In this document: in pieces, positions 42,011 through 49,109 of the stretch | Position numbering within the stretch: position 1 is the first letter of the stretch | Layout of the letters: every line of letters starts with the position of its first letter | Origin: an uncultured Acidobacteriota bacterium | GTDB lineage: Bacteria; Acidobacteriota; UBA6911; CAINFC01 | Reading direction: 5' to 3' | Assembly: GCA_903847975.1 (NCBI GenBank) | Contig: CAINFC010000288.1 | Span: 1-51,062, forward strand | Length of the DNA: 51,062 nucleotides | Made by a program: the position numbers and the translations under genes | The notes under the pieces: generated by a model | What the model saw: only the letters and a program-made list of their open reading frames with translations | Database searches by the model: none | What the model was told of the DNA's origin: nothing

Positions 42011-44056
42011 ATGAACCAGGACCGACCCGACTCCCGCGACTACCTGCAGTGCCTGCACCGCTTCCCCACCTACGTAGCCAACGCCTGGCACTCGCTGGCT
42101 CCGGGGCGCGGGCATTTCGGCGACCCTTCCCACCTCGAAGGGGGGATACGATCCATGGGCAACGTGGTTTTTGTGTCGGCCCTGCTGGCCGCGGATCCGG
42201 GCTTCCAGCCGGAGACCGGCACGCCTGGCCGGGACTGGCTTCTGGAAAAAGCCCGCGCCGGCCTGGCCTACCTGACGCATGGCCACGTCACCGGACCAGG
42301 CACCTGCGGGGATGGCCGCAAGTGGGGCGCCGTTTGGCAGTCCGCCTGGTGGACCACGAGAATGGCCCTGGGAGCCCGGCTGATCTGGCCGGAGCTTGCG
42401 GAAGCGGAGCGGGAAGCGGTGGCGCGCGTCGTCTTTCACGAAGCCGACCTGCAGCTGCCCCGCGTCGTTCCCACCGGCCTTGCCGAAGATACCAAGGCGG
42501 AAGAAAACGCCTGGGACGCCGAAATACTGGCAACCGCCTGCGCTCTTTTTCCGGACCACCCCCGCCGCCCGCTCTGGTGGGAAAAGCTCTCTGAATTCGC
42601 CTACAACACGTTTTCCATTCCGGCCGACCGCGGCGACGAGAGGTTGGCCGAAGGCCGGCCTCTGCGGGAAAGGGTCTACACCGTGAATCTCTACAACGAC
42701 TTTACGCTGGAGAATCACGGCGCGTACCATTTCTGCTATGTGGCCAGCCCGCTGCACTCTTTTGCCTGGGCCTGCCACGCCCTGGAATCAGCGGGCCTGA
42801 CGCCACCGGCCGCCCTGTTTCACCATGTCCCCGAGGTGTGGGCGCGCGCCAAGCCGACGTTCCTCCGCGACCGGTTTGCTTACGTGGGCGGACAGGATTG
42901 GGCGCGCTACACCTACGGCAACTATTTCATTGTACCGGCCCTGGTCTGGCTGCAACAGCGGCTGGAAGACCCCGATCTTCGGGCCATCGAATGGGCGCGC
43001 TTTCACTGCCTGTGCCAGGAGCAGGCCGAAAACCGGGATGGGTCTTTTTTCGGCAAGAGGTTCACCCAGCCGCATTATCACGGCCAGAGCGCCAAGTACG
43101 AAACCGACTGTTATGCCAATTTGGGGCTGGCCTACCGGCTGCACCTGCGCCGGGAAGGCGGCGCGGCGGCCCCCGCCACCACCCAGGCCCGGCCGGCCGA
43201 GCGCCCCGACAGCCTTCCGCTGCGCGGCCGTCTGGTCAGTCCGGAATGCGGTATCGCCTTCGTCCGAACCCCGTCTCTTTTTGCATCCTTCAGCTGGAAG
43301 ACCATGACCGAACCGATGGCCATCGGCCTGTTTGTTCCGGTGCAGCGCGAAGAGCTCGCCGAATGGCAGCCCGGAAATCTGTTCGGGCGGGTGCGGCTGA
43401 AAGGGGAGTCCCCTTCGGCGGTCTGGGTGCGGCGCATGCGCGAGGAAGCGGATGGATTCCGGATCAGCGGAACCGTCGTGTACCGGGGCTGGCGCGGGCA
43501 GATTCTTATGACCCAGGAGCTGGAATACGCGGTCGATGCCGGGCGCGGGCAAGCCCAGGTACGTTCGCGCTTCGAAGCGGTCACCCCGGTGCAGGCCACC
43601 CGCGTGGAAGGACTGCGCCTGGCGGTGGCCAACGACCGCTGGAACGGGTTCGAAATCAAACTGCACCATGCCGGCGGGACGCTGCCCCTGCGCTTCGATC
43701 CCGAGGACCGGCCCTTCTGGCTGCACCGCCGGGACCTCCCCAGCCGGGCGTTGCGCCGGCTGCTGCGAAATACCATGCGGGACGGGCCTCGCCGGAAAAT
43801 CTCCGGGCGCTGGATCAACATCGACGATGCCTTCGGGATTATTGCCGAGGGCCCGAACCCTTCTCCTTTTGTTTTATACCGCCCGGCCGGAAGAAATCTC
43901 CCCGATCGAAGCCTGCACTTCGAGCTGCTGTTTTGCCCCCTGCGGCTGGAAAGGCGGAGCTATGCCCCGGGCGAGGAGATCCTGAACACCCGGTTTTCCC
44001 TGCTTCTGGGAGACGCCGCACAGACGCAGGCTTTTGCGGAACAGAACCGCGGCTAA
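42011..44056 (+). CDS. Uncharacterised protein, probable alpha/alpha-toroid (polysaccharide-lyase-like)
   Basis: Protein of 681 aa without signal peptide or membrane helix. The N-terminal half is rich in Trp/His/Tyr and helical (LTHGHVTGPGTCGDGRKWG, WQSAWWTTRMALGARL, and YNDFTLENHGAYHFCYVA). This suggests an (alpha/alpha)-toroid as in heparinase/alginate-lyase-type proteins. The C-terminal half looks beta-rich (GTVVYRGWRGQILMTQELEY; RRKISGRWINIDDAFGII), like the sandwich domain of such enzymes. I cannot name the family with confidence. It starts a three-gene operon with the H-NOX gene 14 bp downstream and the H-NOX kinase after that. A cytoplasmic enzyme on sugar polymer fragments is one guess; function unknown. 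Confidence 0.55.
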   Translation: MNQDRPDSRDYLQCLHRFPTYVANAWHSLAPGRGHFGDPSHLEGGIRSMGNVVFVSALLAADPGFQPETGTPGRDWLLEKARAGLAYLTHGHVTGPGTCGDGRKWGAVWQSAWWTTRMALGARLIWPELAEAEREAVARVVFHEADLQLPRVVPTGLAEDTKAEENAWDAEILATACALFPDHPRRPLWWEKLSEFAYNTFSIPADRGDERLAEGRPLRERVYTVNLYNDFTLENHGAYHFCYVASPLHSFAWACHALESAGLTPPAALFHHVPEVWARAKPTFLRDRFAYVGGQDWARYTYGNYFIVPALVWLQQRLEDPDLRAIEWARFHCLCQEQAENRDGSFFGKRFTQPHYHGQSAKYETDCYANLGLAYRLHLRREGGAAAPATTQARPAERPDSLPLRGRLVSPECGIAFVRTPSLFASFSWKTMTEPMAIGLFVPVQREELAEWQPGNLFGRVRLKGESPSAVWVRRMREEADGFRISGTVVYRGWRGQILMTQELEYAVDAGRGQAQVRSRFEAVTPVQATRVEGLRLAVANDRWNGFEIKLHHAGGTLPLRFDPEDRPFWLHRRDLPSRALRRLLRNTMRDGPRRKISGRWINIDDAFGIIAEGPNPSPFVLYRPAGRNLPDRSLHFELLFCPLRLERRSYAPGEEILNTRFSLLLGDAAQTQAFAEQNRG

Positions 44057-44070
44057 GAAAGGACGGAATC

Positions 44071-44631
44071 ATGTACGGTATGGTCAATAAAGCGTTGCAC
44101 GGCCTGATTTCCCGCCGTTTTGGCGACACGGTCTGGCAGGAGATCCGAAAGCGAGCCGGTATCGACGTCGAGTACTTTGTCAGCATGGACTCCTACGACG
44201 ACGCCATTTCCTATCGGCTGGTCGGTGCCGCCAGCGAACTTCTGAAAATCCCGGCCGACGAGCTCCTGCGGGAGTTCGGACGCCACTGGATTCTCTACAC
44301 CGCCCAGGAAGGGTACGGCGAACTTCTCCAGGTGTGCGGCAGCAAATTCCAGGAATTCCTGCTGAACCTGGACAGTCTCCATGCCCGCATCGGAGTCAGT
44401 TTTCCCAAGCTGCGCCCCCCCTCGTTCCGGTGCTCGGACTGCACGGATAATTCCGTAGTCCTTCACTACTACACAACCCGGCCGGGCCTGGCACCCATGG
44501 TGGTCGGGCTGCTGGAAGGGCTTGGCGAAAGGCTGCAGACCGAAGTCGAGGTACAAATCCTCGCTTCGAGGGAGTCCGGGGCCGATCACGACCAGTTTCT
44601 GATCCGCCACCGTCCCAGGCAGGAAGAATAA
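44071..44631 (+). CDS. H-NOX haem nitric-oxide-sensing protein
   Basis: Soluble haem sensor of 186 aa, the usual length for bacterial H-NOX. The N-terminal motif is MYGMVNKALHGLISRRFG. The proximal haem ligand is His104 in LDSLHARIGVSFPKLRPP, and the haem-propionate motif Y-x-S-x-R reads YYTTR (133-137, Ser to Thr). No tyrosine follows within 13 residues of that motif, so a distal-pocket tyrosine for oxygen binding is not obvious and NO selectivity is likely (inference). GAAAGGACGG precedes the ATG. Its TAA overlaps the ATG of the partner kinase by one base, giving tight coupling. Confidence 0.93.
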   Translation: MYGMVNKALHGLISRRFGDTVWQEIRKRAGIDVEYFVSMDSYDDAISYRLVGAASELLKIPADELLREFGRHWILYTAQEGYGELLQVCGSKFQEFLLNLDSLHARIGVSFPKLRPPSFRCSDCTDNSVVLHYYTTRPGLAPMVVGLLEGLGERLQTEVEVQILASRESGADHDQFLIRHRPRQEE

Positions 44632-47600
44632 TGGAAACCGGAATCGGACTCCCCCCCGACCAGCTCTACTCCTCCTTCCCGTTTCATCTGGTCTTCGACC
44701 CGTCGCTGAAGATTCTGCAGACGGGAAGAGTCCTGGCGCGGGTTCTGCCTCAGCTTGACCCCGGCGCCCTGCTTCCGGAACACTTCCGGATTCTACGCCC
44801 CATCGTTCCTCTGACCTTCGAGGCCATCCGCGGGAGGGAAAATACCCTTTTTGTAGTCGAAGCGATCGGGAGCCGCCTGGTCCTCAAGGGTCAGATGGCC
44901 TTCCTGGCATCGCAGAACTGCATGGTTTTCCTCTGCTCTCCGCAAGTAAGCAGCTTCCAGGAGATCCGCTCGCTGGGCTTGAACCTGTCCGACTTCGCGG
45001 TGCACGACCAGGTGGTCGATTATCTTTCCGTGATTCAGACGCAGAGGACCGCCCTGGCGGAGGCCTCCGGTCTGGCAACGGCGCTGCAGCAGGAGCGCGC
45101 CGCCCTGGCGGAGGCCAATTCGCGGCTGCTGGCCCTGATCGGCAACATGCAGGCGGCCATTATCCTGGAGGATGAAAACCGCCGCATCGCCCTGGTGAAC
45201 CATAAATTCTGCGACCTGTTCAACCTTCCCTTCACTCCGGCACAGATGATCGGCCTGGAGTGCATTGACCTGGCGGAGCAATTCTCGGAGCTGTTTTCCG
45301 ATCCCTCGCAATTCGTCTCCCGCCTGCGCGAAATCCGGGATTCGAAAGAAGCGACGGAAGGAGAACCGCTCGGCCTGAGGGATGGCCGGATCGTGGAAAG
45401 AGATGCCGTACCGATCTTTATTGAAAAGAAGTACGTGGGTTGCCTGCGGATGTATCGCGATATCACCGAACGCAAGAAGGCGGAGCAGGCATTGCGACAG
45501 AACGAGCTTTACATACGCTCGATCGTCGACAACGCCCTGGAAGGAATCGTGGTAATCGATGCCGGCGGGATCATTCACGCCTTCAATCCCGCCGCCGAAA
45601 GAATTTTCGGCTATTCCGGCTTCGAAATGGTCGGCAGCTCCGTCAACCGGCTGATGCCTCCTTCGATTGCCGCCCATCACGACGATTACCTTCGGAAGTA
45701 CCTGCAAGCCCAGAAAACGACCGTGCTGGGGACCACGCGCGAGGTAAACGGGCAGCGAAAGGACGGAACGGTTTTCCCCATGGAGCTTTCCACCAGCGAA
45801 ATGCGCATGGGCAAAATCTGCCTGTTTACCGGCATCATCCGCGACATCAGCGAGCGGAAGCAGTACGAGCAGGAGCTGCACCAGGCCCGGCTGACAGCCG
45901 AGCAGGCCAACCGGGCCAAGTCGGATTTCCTGGCCCGGATGAGCCACGAAATCCGAACGCCGATGAATGCCGTGATCGGCATGACCAGCCTCCTGCTGGA
46001 CACCGACCTGACCGCGGAGCAGAGGGATTCGGCCGAGCTGATCCGCAGCAGCGGCGATCACCTGCTTTCGATCATCAACGAAATTCTCGACTTTTCCAAG
46101 ATCGAATCCGGCTCGCTGCAGCTGGAGAAAGCCCCCTTCAACCTGCGCTCCTGCCTGCGCCAGGCCTTCGACCTGGTTTCCTATCAGGCCTTTCGAAAAA
46201 ACCTGGACATCGCCTACCTGGTGGAGGAGAACACGCCTGCCGAACTGATCGGCGACAGCACCCGGCTGCTGCAGATACTGGTCAACCTGCTCGGCAATGC
46301 CGTGAAATTCACCGAGGCGGGAGAGGTCACCGCCTCCGTCAAAGCGCAGCGGATAGCGGAAGAGAACTATCGGATCGATTTTGCCATCCGGGATACGGGC
46401 ATCGGGATCGCGCCGGAGCACATCGACCGGCTGTTTCAATCGTTCAGTCAGGTGGATTCTTCCATCCAGCAGAAATTCGGCGGCACCGGCCTGGGGCTGG
46501 CCATCAGCAAGCAGCTGGCCGAACGGATGGGCGGCTGCATGAGCCTGGAAAGCACGCCAGGCAAAGGATCCGTTTTCTATTTCAGCATAGAAGCGCAAGC
46601 CGCATCCCAGGCATCGGCGCCGCCGGCCCAGGAACAGCTCCTGACCGGCAGACGTCTTCTGATTGTGTCCCCTGAGGAGCGGCGCCGCCGGCTGCTGACG
46701 CAGCAGGTTCAGTCCTGGCAGATGCAGCCGGAGACGGCCGGCTCCGCCGAAGAAGCGCTGGCCCGGCTCCGCTCCGGGGAGCCTCTGGATGCCGTGATCT
46801 GCGCCGGGGAGTGCGTGGAGTTTGATCCCTGCCGGCTCGCAGCGATGGTGCGGTCGGAAGCCGGCAGCCGGGAGCTGCCCCTGCTGATCCTGGCCTCCGC
46901 CCGGGAACGCAAGGAACAGCGGCTCGGGAAAATCGGAGCCATCCTGGCCAAAAAACCGCTTTGGCCTTCCGATCTGTTCGACTCCCTGGTTTCCGCTTTC
47001 GACCGCACCGCGGGCTCCCGCCCCGCGGCTCCCGCCCCGGATTCCCTGCCTCCACACACCCGGCTCGCGGAAAATCTGCCGCTGCGCATTCTGATTGCCG
47101 AAGACAACCCGGTCAACCAGAAGGTTGCCATGCAGCTTCTGTCGCGCCTGGGCTACCGGGCGGATTCCGTGGCGGACGGCAACGAAGCCGTGGATGCCGT
47201 GGCCCGCCAGGAATACGATATCGTTTTAATGGACGTCCGGATGCCGCGGACCGACGGACTGCAGGCCACGCTCCATATCCGGGCAGCCCGGCCCGCAGGC
47301 AGCAAACCTTATATCATCGCCATGACGGCCGACGCCATGAAAAAGGACCAGGAAAAGTGCCTGGAAGCCGGCATGGATGACTACATTACCAAGCCAATTA
47401 CTCCCTCGGAGCTGGAAGCAGCCCTGCAGCGCGGCGGCCGGCAGCTGCACCGCGGAATCTCCCGCCGAACGACACCGGGAGCCACAGAGCCGAAAGTGAT
47501 CGATCTGTCCGTCTTGCATGAATTGAAACTGGGTGAGGAAGAAGAAGACGATGCGGATATCATGGCGGAGCTTCTCACCTTTTTCCTGGAAGATACGCCG

Positions 47601-47882
47601 GGCCGCTTGCAGGCTGCCCGCCGGGCATTGGCTTCCGTGGATTTTCATGCCTTGCGGGAAGAGGCCCATGCCTTGAAGGGAAGCTGCCTCCAAATCGGGG
47701 CGGCCCGAATGGCCGCTGTTTGCGGGAAGCTGCAGCTGCAATCCGAATCCCACCCTTCCGATGAAGTCATCCGTTCCCTGCTGGAAGAAATGGAATTTCA
47801 ATTCCACCTGGTCCGCCAGGAGCTGCACGAAATGGGCATGCCGCGCCATACCGCAGCCGGCGGCCCCGAAACCCTATCGTGA
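44631..47882 (+). CDS. H-NOX-associated hybrid histidine kinase (HNOBA, PAS, pseudo-receiver, receiver, HPt)
   Basis: Soluble kinase of 1083 aa. The N-terminal HNOBA-type domain (about 1-140) includes FPFHLVFDPSLKILQTG and LEEIRSLGL-like SFQEIRSLGLNLSDFAVHD. A short coiled coil follows, then two PAS domains (about 165-285, 290-410). HisKA has His439 in MSHEIRTPMNAVIGM; the HATPase has NLLGNAVKFTEAG, DTGIGIAPE and GTGLGLAIS. A pseudo-receiver near 672-790 has Ala725 at the phosphoacceptor place. A true receiver has Asp868 in LMDVRMPRTDG. HPt His1013 is in EAHALKGSC. NO binding to the H-NOX protein would gate autophosphorylation. The C-terminal layout and sequence are shared with the kinase at 38246. 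Confidence 0.92.
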   Translation: METGIGLPPDQLYSSFPFHLVFDPSLKILQTGRVLARVLPQLDPGALLPEHFRILRPIVPLTFEAIRGRENTLFVVEAIGSRLVLKGQMAFLASQNCMVFLCSPQVSSFQEIRSLGLNLSDFAVHDQVVDYLSVIQTQRTALAEASGLATALQQERAALAEANSRLLALIGNMQAAIILEDENRRIALVNHKFCDLFNLPFTPAQMIGLECIDLAEQFSELFSDPSQFVSRLREIRDSKEATEGEPLGLRDGRIVERDAVPIFIEKKYVGCLRMYRDITERKKAEQALRQNELYIRSIVDNALEGIVVIDAGGIIHAFNPAAERIFGYSGFEMVGSSVNRLMPPSIAAHHDDYLRKYLQAQKTTVLGTTREVNGQRKDGTVFPMELSTSEMRMGKICLFTGIIRDISERKQYEQELHQARLTAEQANRAKSDFLARMSHEIRTPMNAVIGMTSLLLDTDLTAEQRDSAELIRSSGDHLLSIINEILDFSKIESGSLQLEKAPFNLRSCLRQAFDLVSYQAFRKNLDIAYLVEENTPAELIGDSTRLLQILVNLLGNAVKFTEAGEVTASVKAQRIAEENYRIDFAIRDTGIGIAPEHIDRLFQSFSQVDSSIQQKFGGTGLGLAISKQLAERMGGCMSLESTPGKGSVFYFSIEAQAASQASAPPAQEQLLTGRRLLIVSPEERRRRLLTQQVQSWQMQPETAGSAEEALARLRSGEPLDAVICAGECVEFDPCRLAAMVRSEAGSRELPLLILASARERKEQRLGKIGAILAKKPLWPSDLFDSLVSAFDRTAGSRPAAPAPDSLPPHTRLAENLPLRILIAEDNPVNQKVAMQLLSRLGYRADSVADGNEAVDAVARQEYDIVLMDVRMPRTDGLQATLHIRAARPAGSKPYIIAMTADAMKKDQEKCLEAGMDDYITKPITPSELEAALQRGGRQLHRGISRRTTPGATEPKVIDLSVLHELKLGEEEEDDADIMAELLTFFLEDTPGRLQAARRALASVDFHALREEAHALKGSCLQIGAARMAAVCGKLQLQSESHPSDEVIRSLLEEMEFQFHLVRQELHEMGMPRHTAAGGPETLS

Positions 47883-47899
47883 CGTCCCCTTTCGTCACG
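47878..47899 (+). terminator. Small hairpin across the kinase stop codon
   Basis: CGTGACG (47878-47884) pairs with CGTCACG (47893-47899) around an 8-base loop and includes the TGA stop. There is no T-run, so termination efficiency would be low; it may act with the longer palindrome that follows. Confidence 0.25.
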
Positions 47900-48009
47900 C
47901 CAGCAAAATCCGGGGAAAAGTCAGACCGGAGCGGGAAAGAGGCATCCCTCCTTTTTTATCAGGCCTCCGGAAAAGGTCTTCTTACCCGAGGGGAATGGCA
48001 CCCGGCCTA

Positions 48010-48100
48010 TTCTTTCTTCCTATTTCTGATCTTTCCGTTTTCCTGCCAAAAGAAATGCTTACAGGAAGACAAGGAAGCCCGGGAAGAAAAGCGAAAGGGC
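48010..48100. repeat. Dispersed palindromic repeat, copy C (inverted orientation)
   Basis: The central TTCCTG (48041-48046) pairs with CAGGAA (48063-48068). CCGGGAAGAAAAGCGAAAG (48080-48098) is the exact reverse complement of 19681-19699 in copy B, and TTCTTTCTTCC (48011-48021) matches the arm of copy A. It fills the convergent gap 47883-48141 between the kinase and the methyltransferase and could serve as a two-way terminator. No gene is seen in this gap. Confidence 0.65.
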
Positions 48101-48141
48101 CTGTCGCTGGAAGTTGAGAAGCTTATTGCTGGCCGGCCTTT

Positions 48142-49092
48142 TTATAGGGCGGCGGCCGGCCGGCCGCGGGAAGGCACCAGCCGCGAGGCGATTTGCCGGG
48201 CAGCAACTGGTCGGGTGATGGCGGGCCCTTCCCCGAGGTGGGCGATCAGGACGTCCTCGAACTTGGGAATCTCGGCCGGTCCTGCCAGGGGTATCAACCG
48301 GGAGGCCAGCACCGAACGGGATACCCCGAAAAGAACATGCCCGTTCTGCCGCACGACTTTCCACAAAAGACCCGGGTCATCCAGGTGGGATGACTCCGAA
48401 ACCAGGTAGCGCATTCCGGGCATCGAGAGAAGAGCCGGAAGAAGGCGCATCTCCACTCCCTCCACATCCACCTTGGCTCCCCAGCTGCGCCCCTTGACCA
48501 GGGGGGGCAGCTGCTTCCTAAGGTCGCGGACCGGAACCCGCACGGCAAAGGCATCCTCCGCCTGCTTGCCCGCAAACGTGGCAACTCCGGTGTGACCGGG
48601 AGTCTCCCACAGCTCCAATTCCCCCTCCTCGTCGAGCAGCCCGCATTCATGCAGCTCGATCCACGGGCGGGAGCTCGCCTGCTGGGCTTCCCGGATCCGG
48701 GCACACAACCCCGGCTGCGGCTCGAAAAGGTGCACCGCTCCGCCTGGTCCGACGCGATCCGAAATCAGGAATCCGACGGCTCCGTGATTGGCGCCGATGT
48801 CGAAAAACACCTCCCCGGGCTTTGCCAGGGCGAGCAGCAGATCGACCACCCGCGGGTCCGGCCGGCCGAAGAGGTAGAGAACCCGCCCGTCAAAATCTCC
48901 GAAGCGGACCCGGATGGGAACCCCGTTTCTCAGCCGGGCGATCACGTCGGACGGGCTGCGGTCGATCTCCCGGAAAATCCATTGGAAATTCGCCAGGCGA
49001 AGAATCCCGCCGGAAAACGGATAGCGGTGAAGCAAAGGAACCAGAATGCGCCGGAAAAAGAATCCGGGATAGGCAGAAGGTGGTGTATTCAT
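48142..49092 (-). CDS. FkbM-family SAM-dependent methyltransferase
   Basis: Class I methyltransferase of 316 aa. Motif I is VFFDIGANHGAVGFLI, followed by VHLFEPQPGLCARI and the acidic VDVEGVEMRLLPALL typical of FkbM proteins, which often O-methylate sugars of surface polysaccharides. The start at 49092 (MNTPPSAYPG) is chosen because the open frame farther upstream runs through the glycogen phosphorylase gene on the same strand. It lies 17 bp after that gene's stop, so the two are likely co-transcribed. Its substrate could be the polymer made by the locus upstream, but that is inference. Confidence 0.85.
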   Translation of the reverse strand: MNTPPSAYPGFFFRRILVPLLHRYPFSGGILRLANFQWIFREIDRSPSDVIARLRNGVPIRVRFGDFDGRVLYLFGRPDPRVVDLLLALAKPGEVFFDIGANHGAVGFLISDRVGPGGAVHLFEPQPGLCARIREAQQASSRPWIELHECGLLDEEGELELWETPGHTGVATFAGKQAEDAFAVRVPVRDLRKQLPPLVKGRSWGAKVDVEGVEMRLLPALLSMPGMRYLVSESSHLDDPGLLWKVVRQNGHVLFGVSRSVLASRLIPLAGPAEIPKFEDVLIAHLGEGPAITRPVAARQIASRLVPSRGRPAAAL

Positions 49093-49109
49093 AAAGATCG
49101 TTCTTTTCT

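Noticed and set aside
40151-42778. Minus-strand open frame of 875 codons
   Set aside because: It spans the antisense of a histidine kinase, a gene-free gap and part of another gene, so it has no biological continuity.
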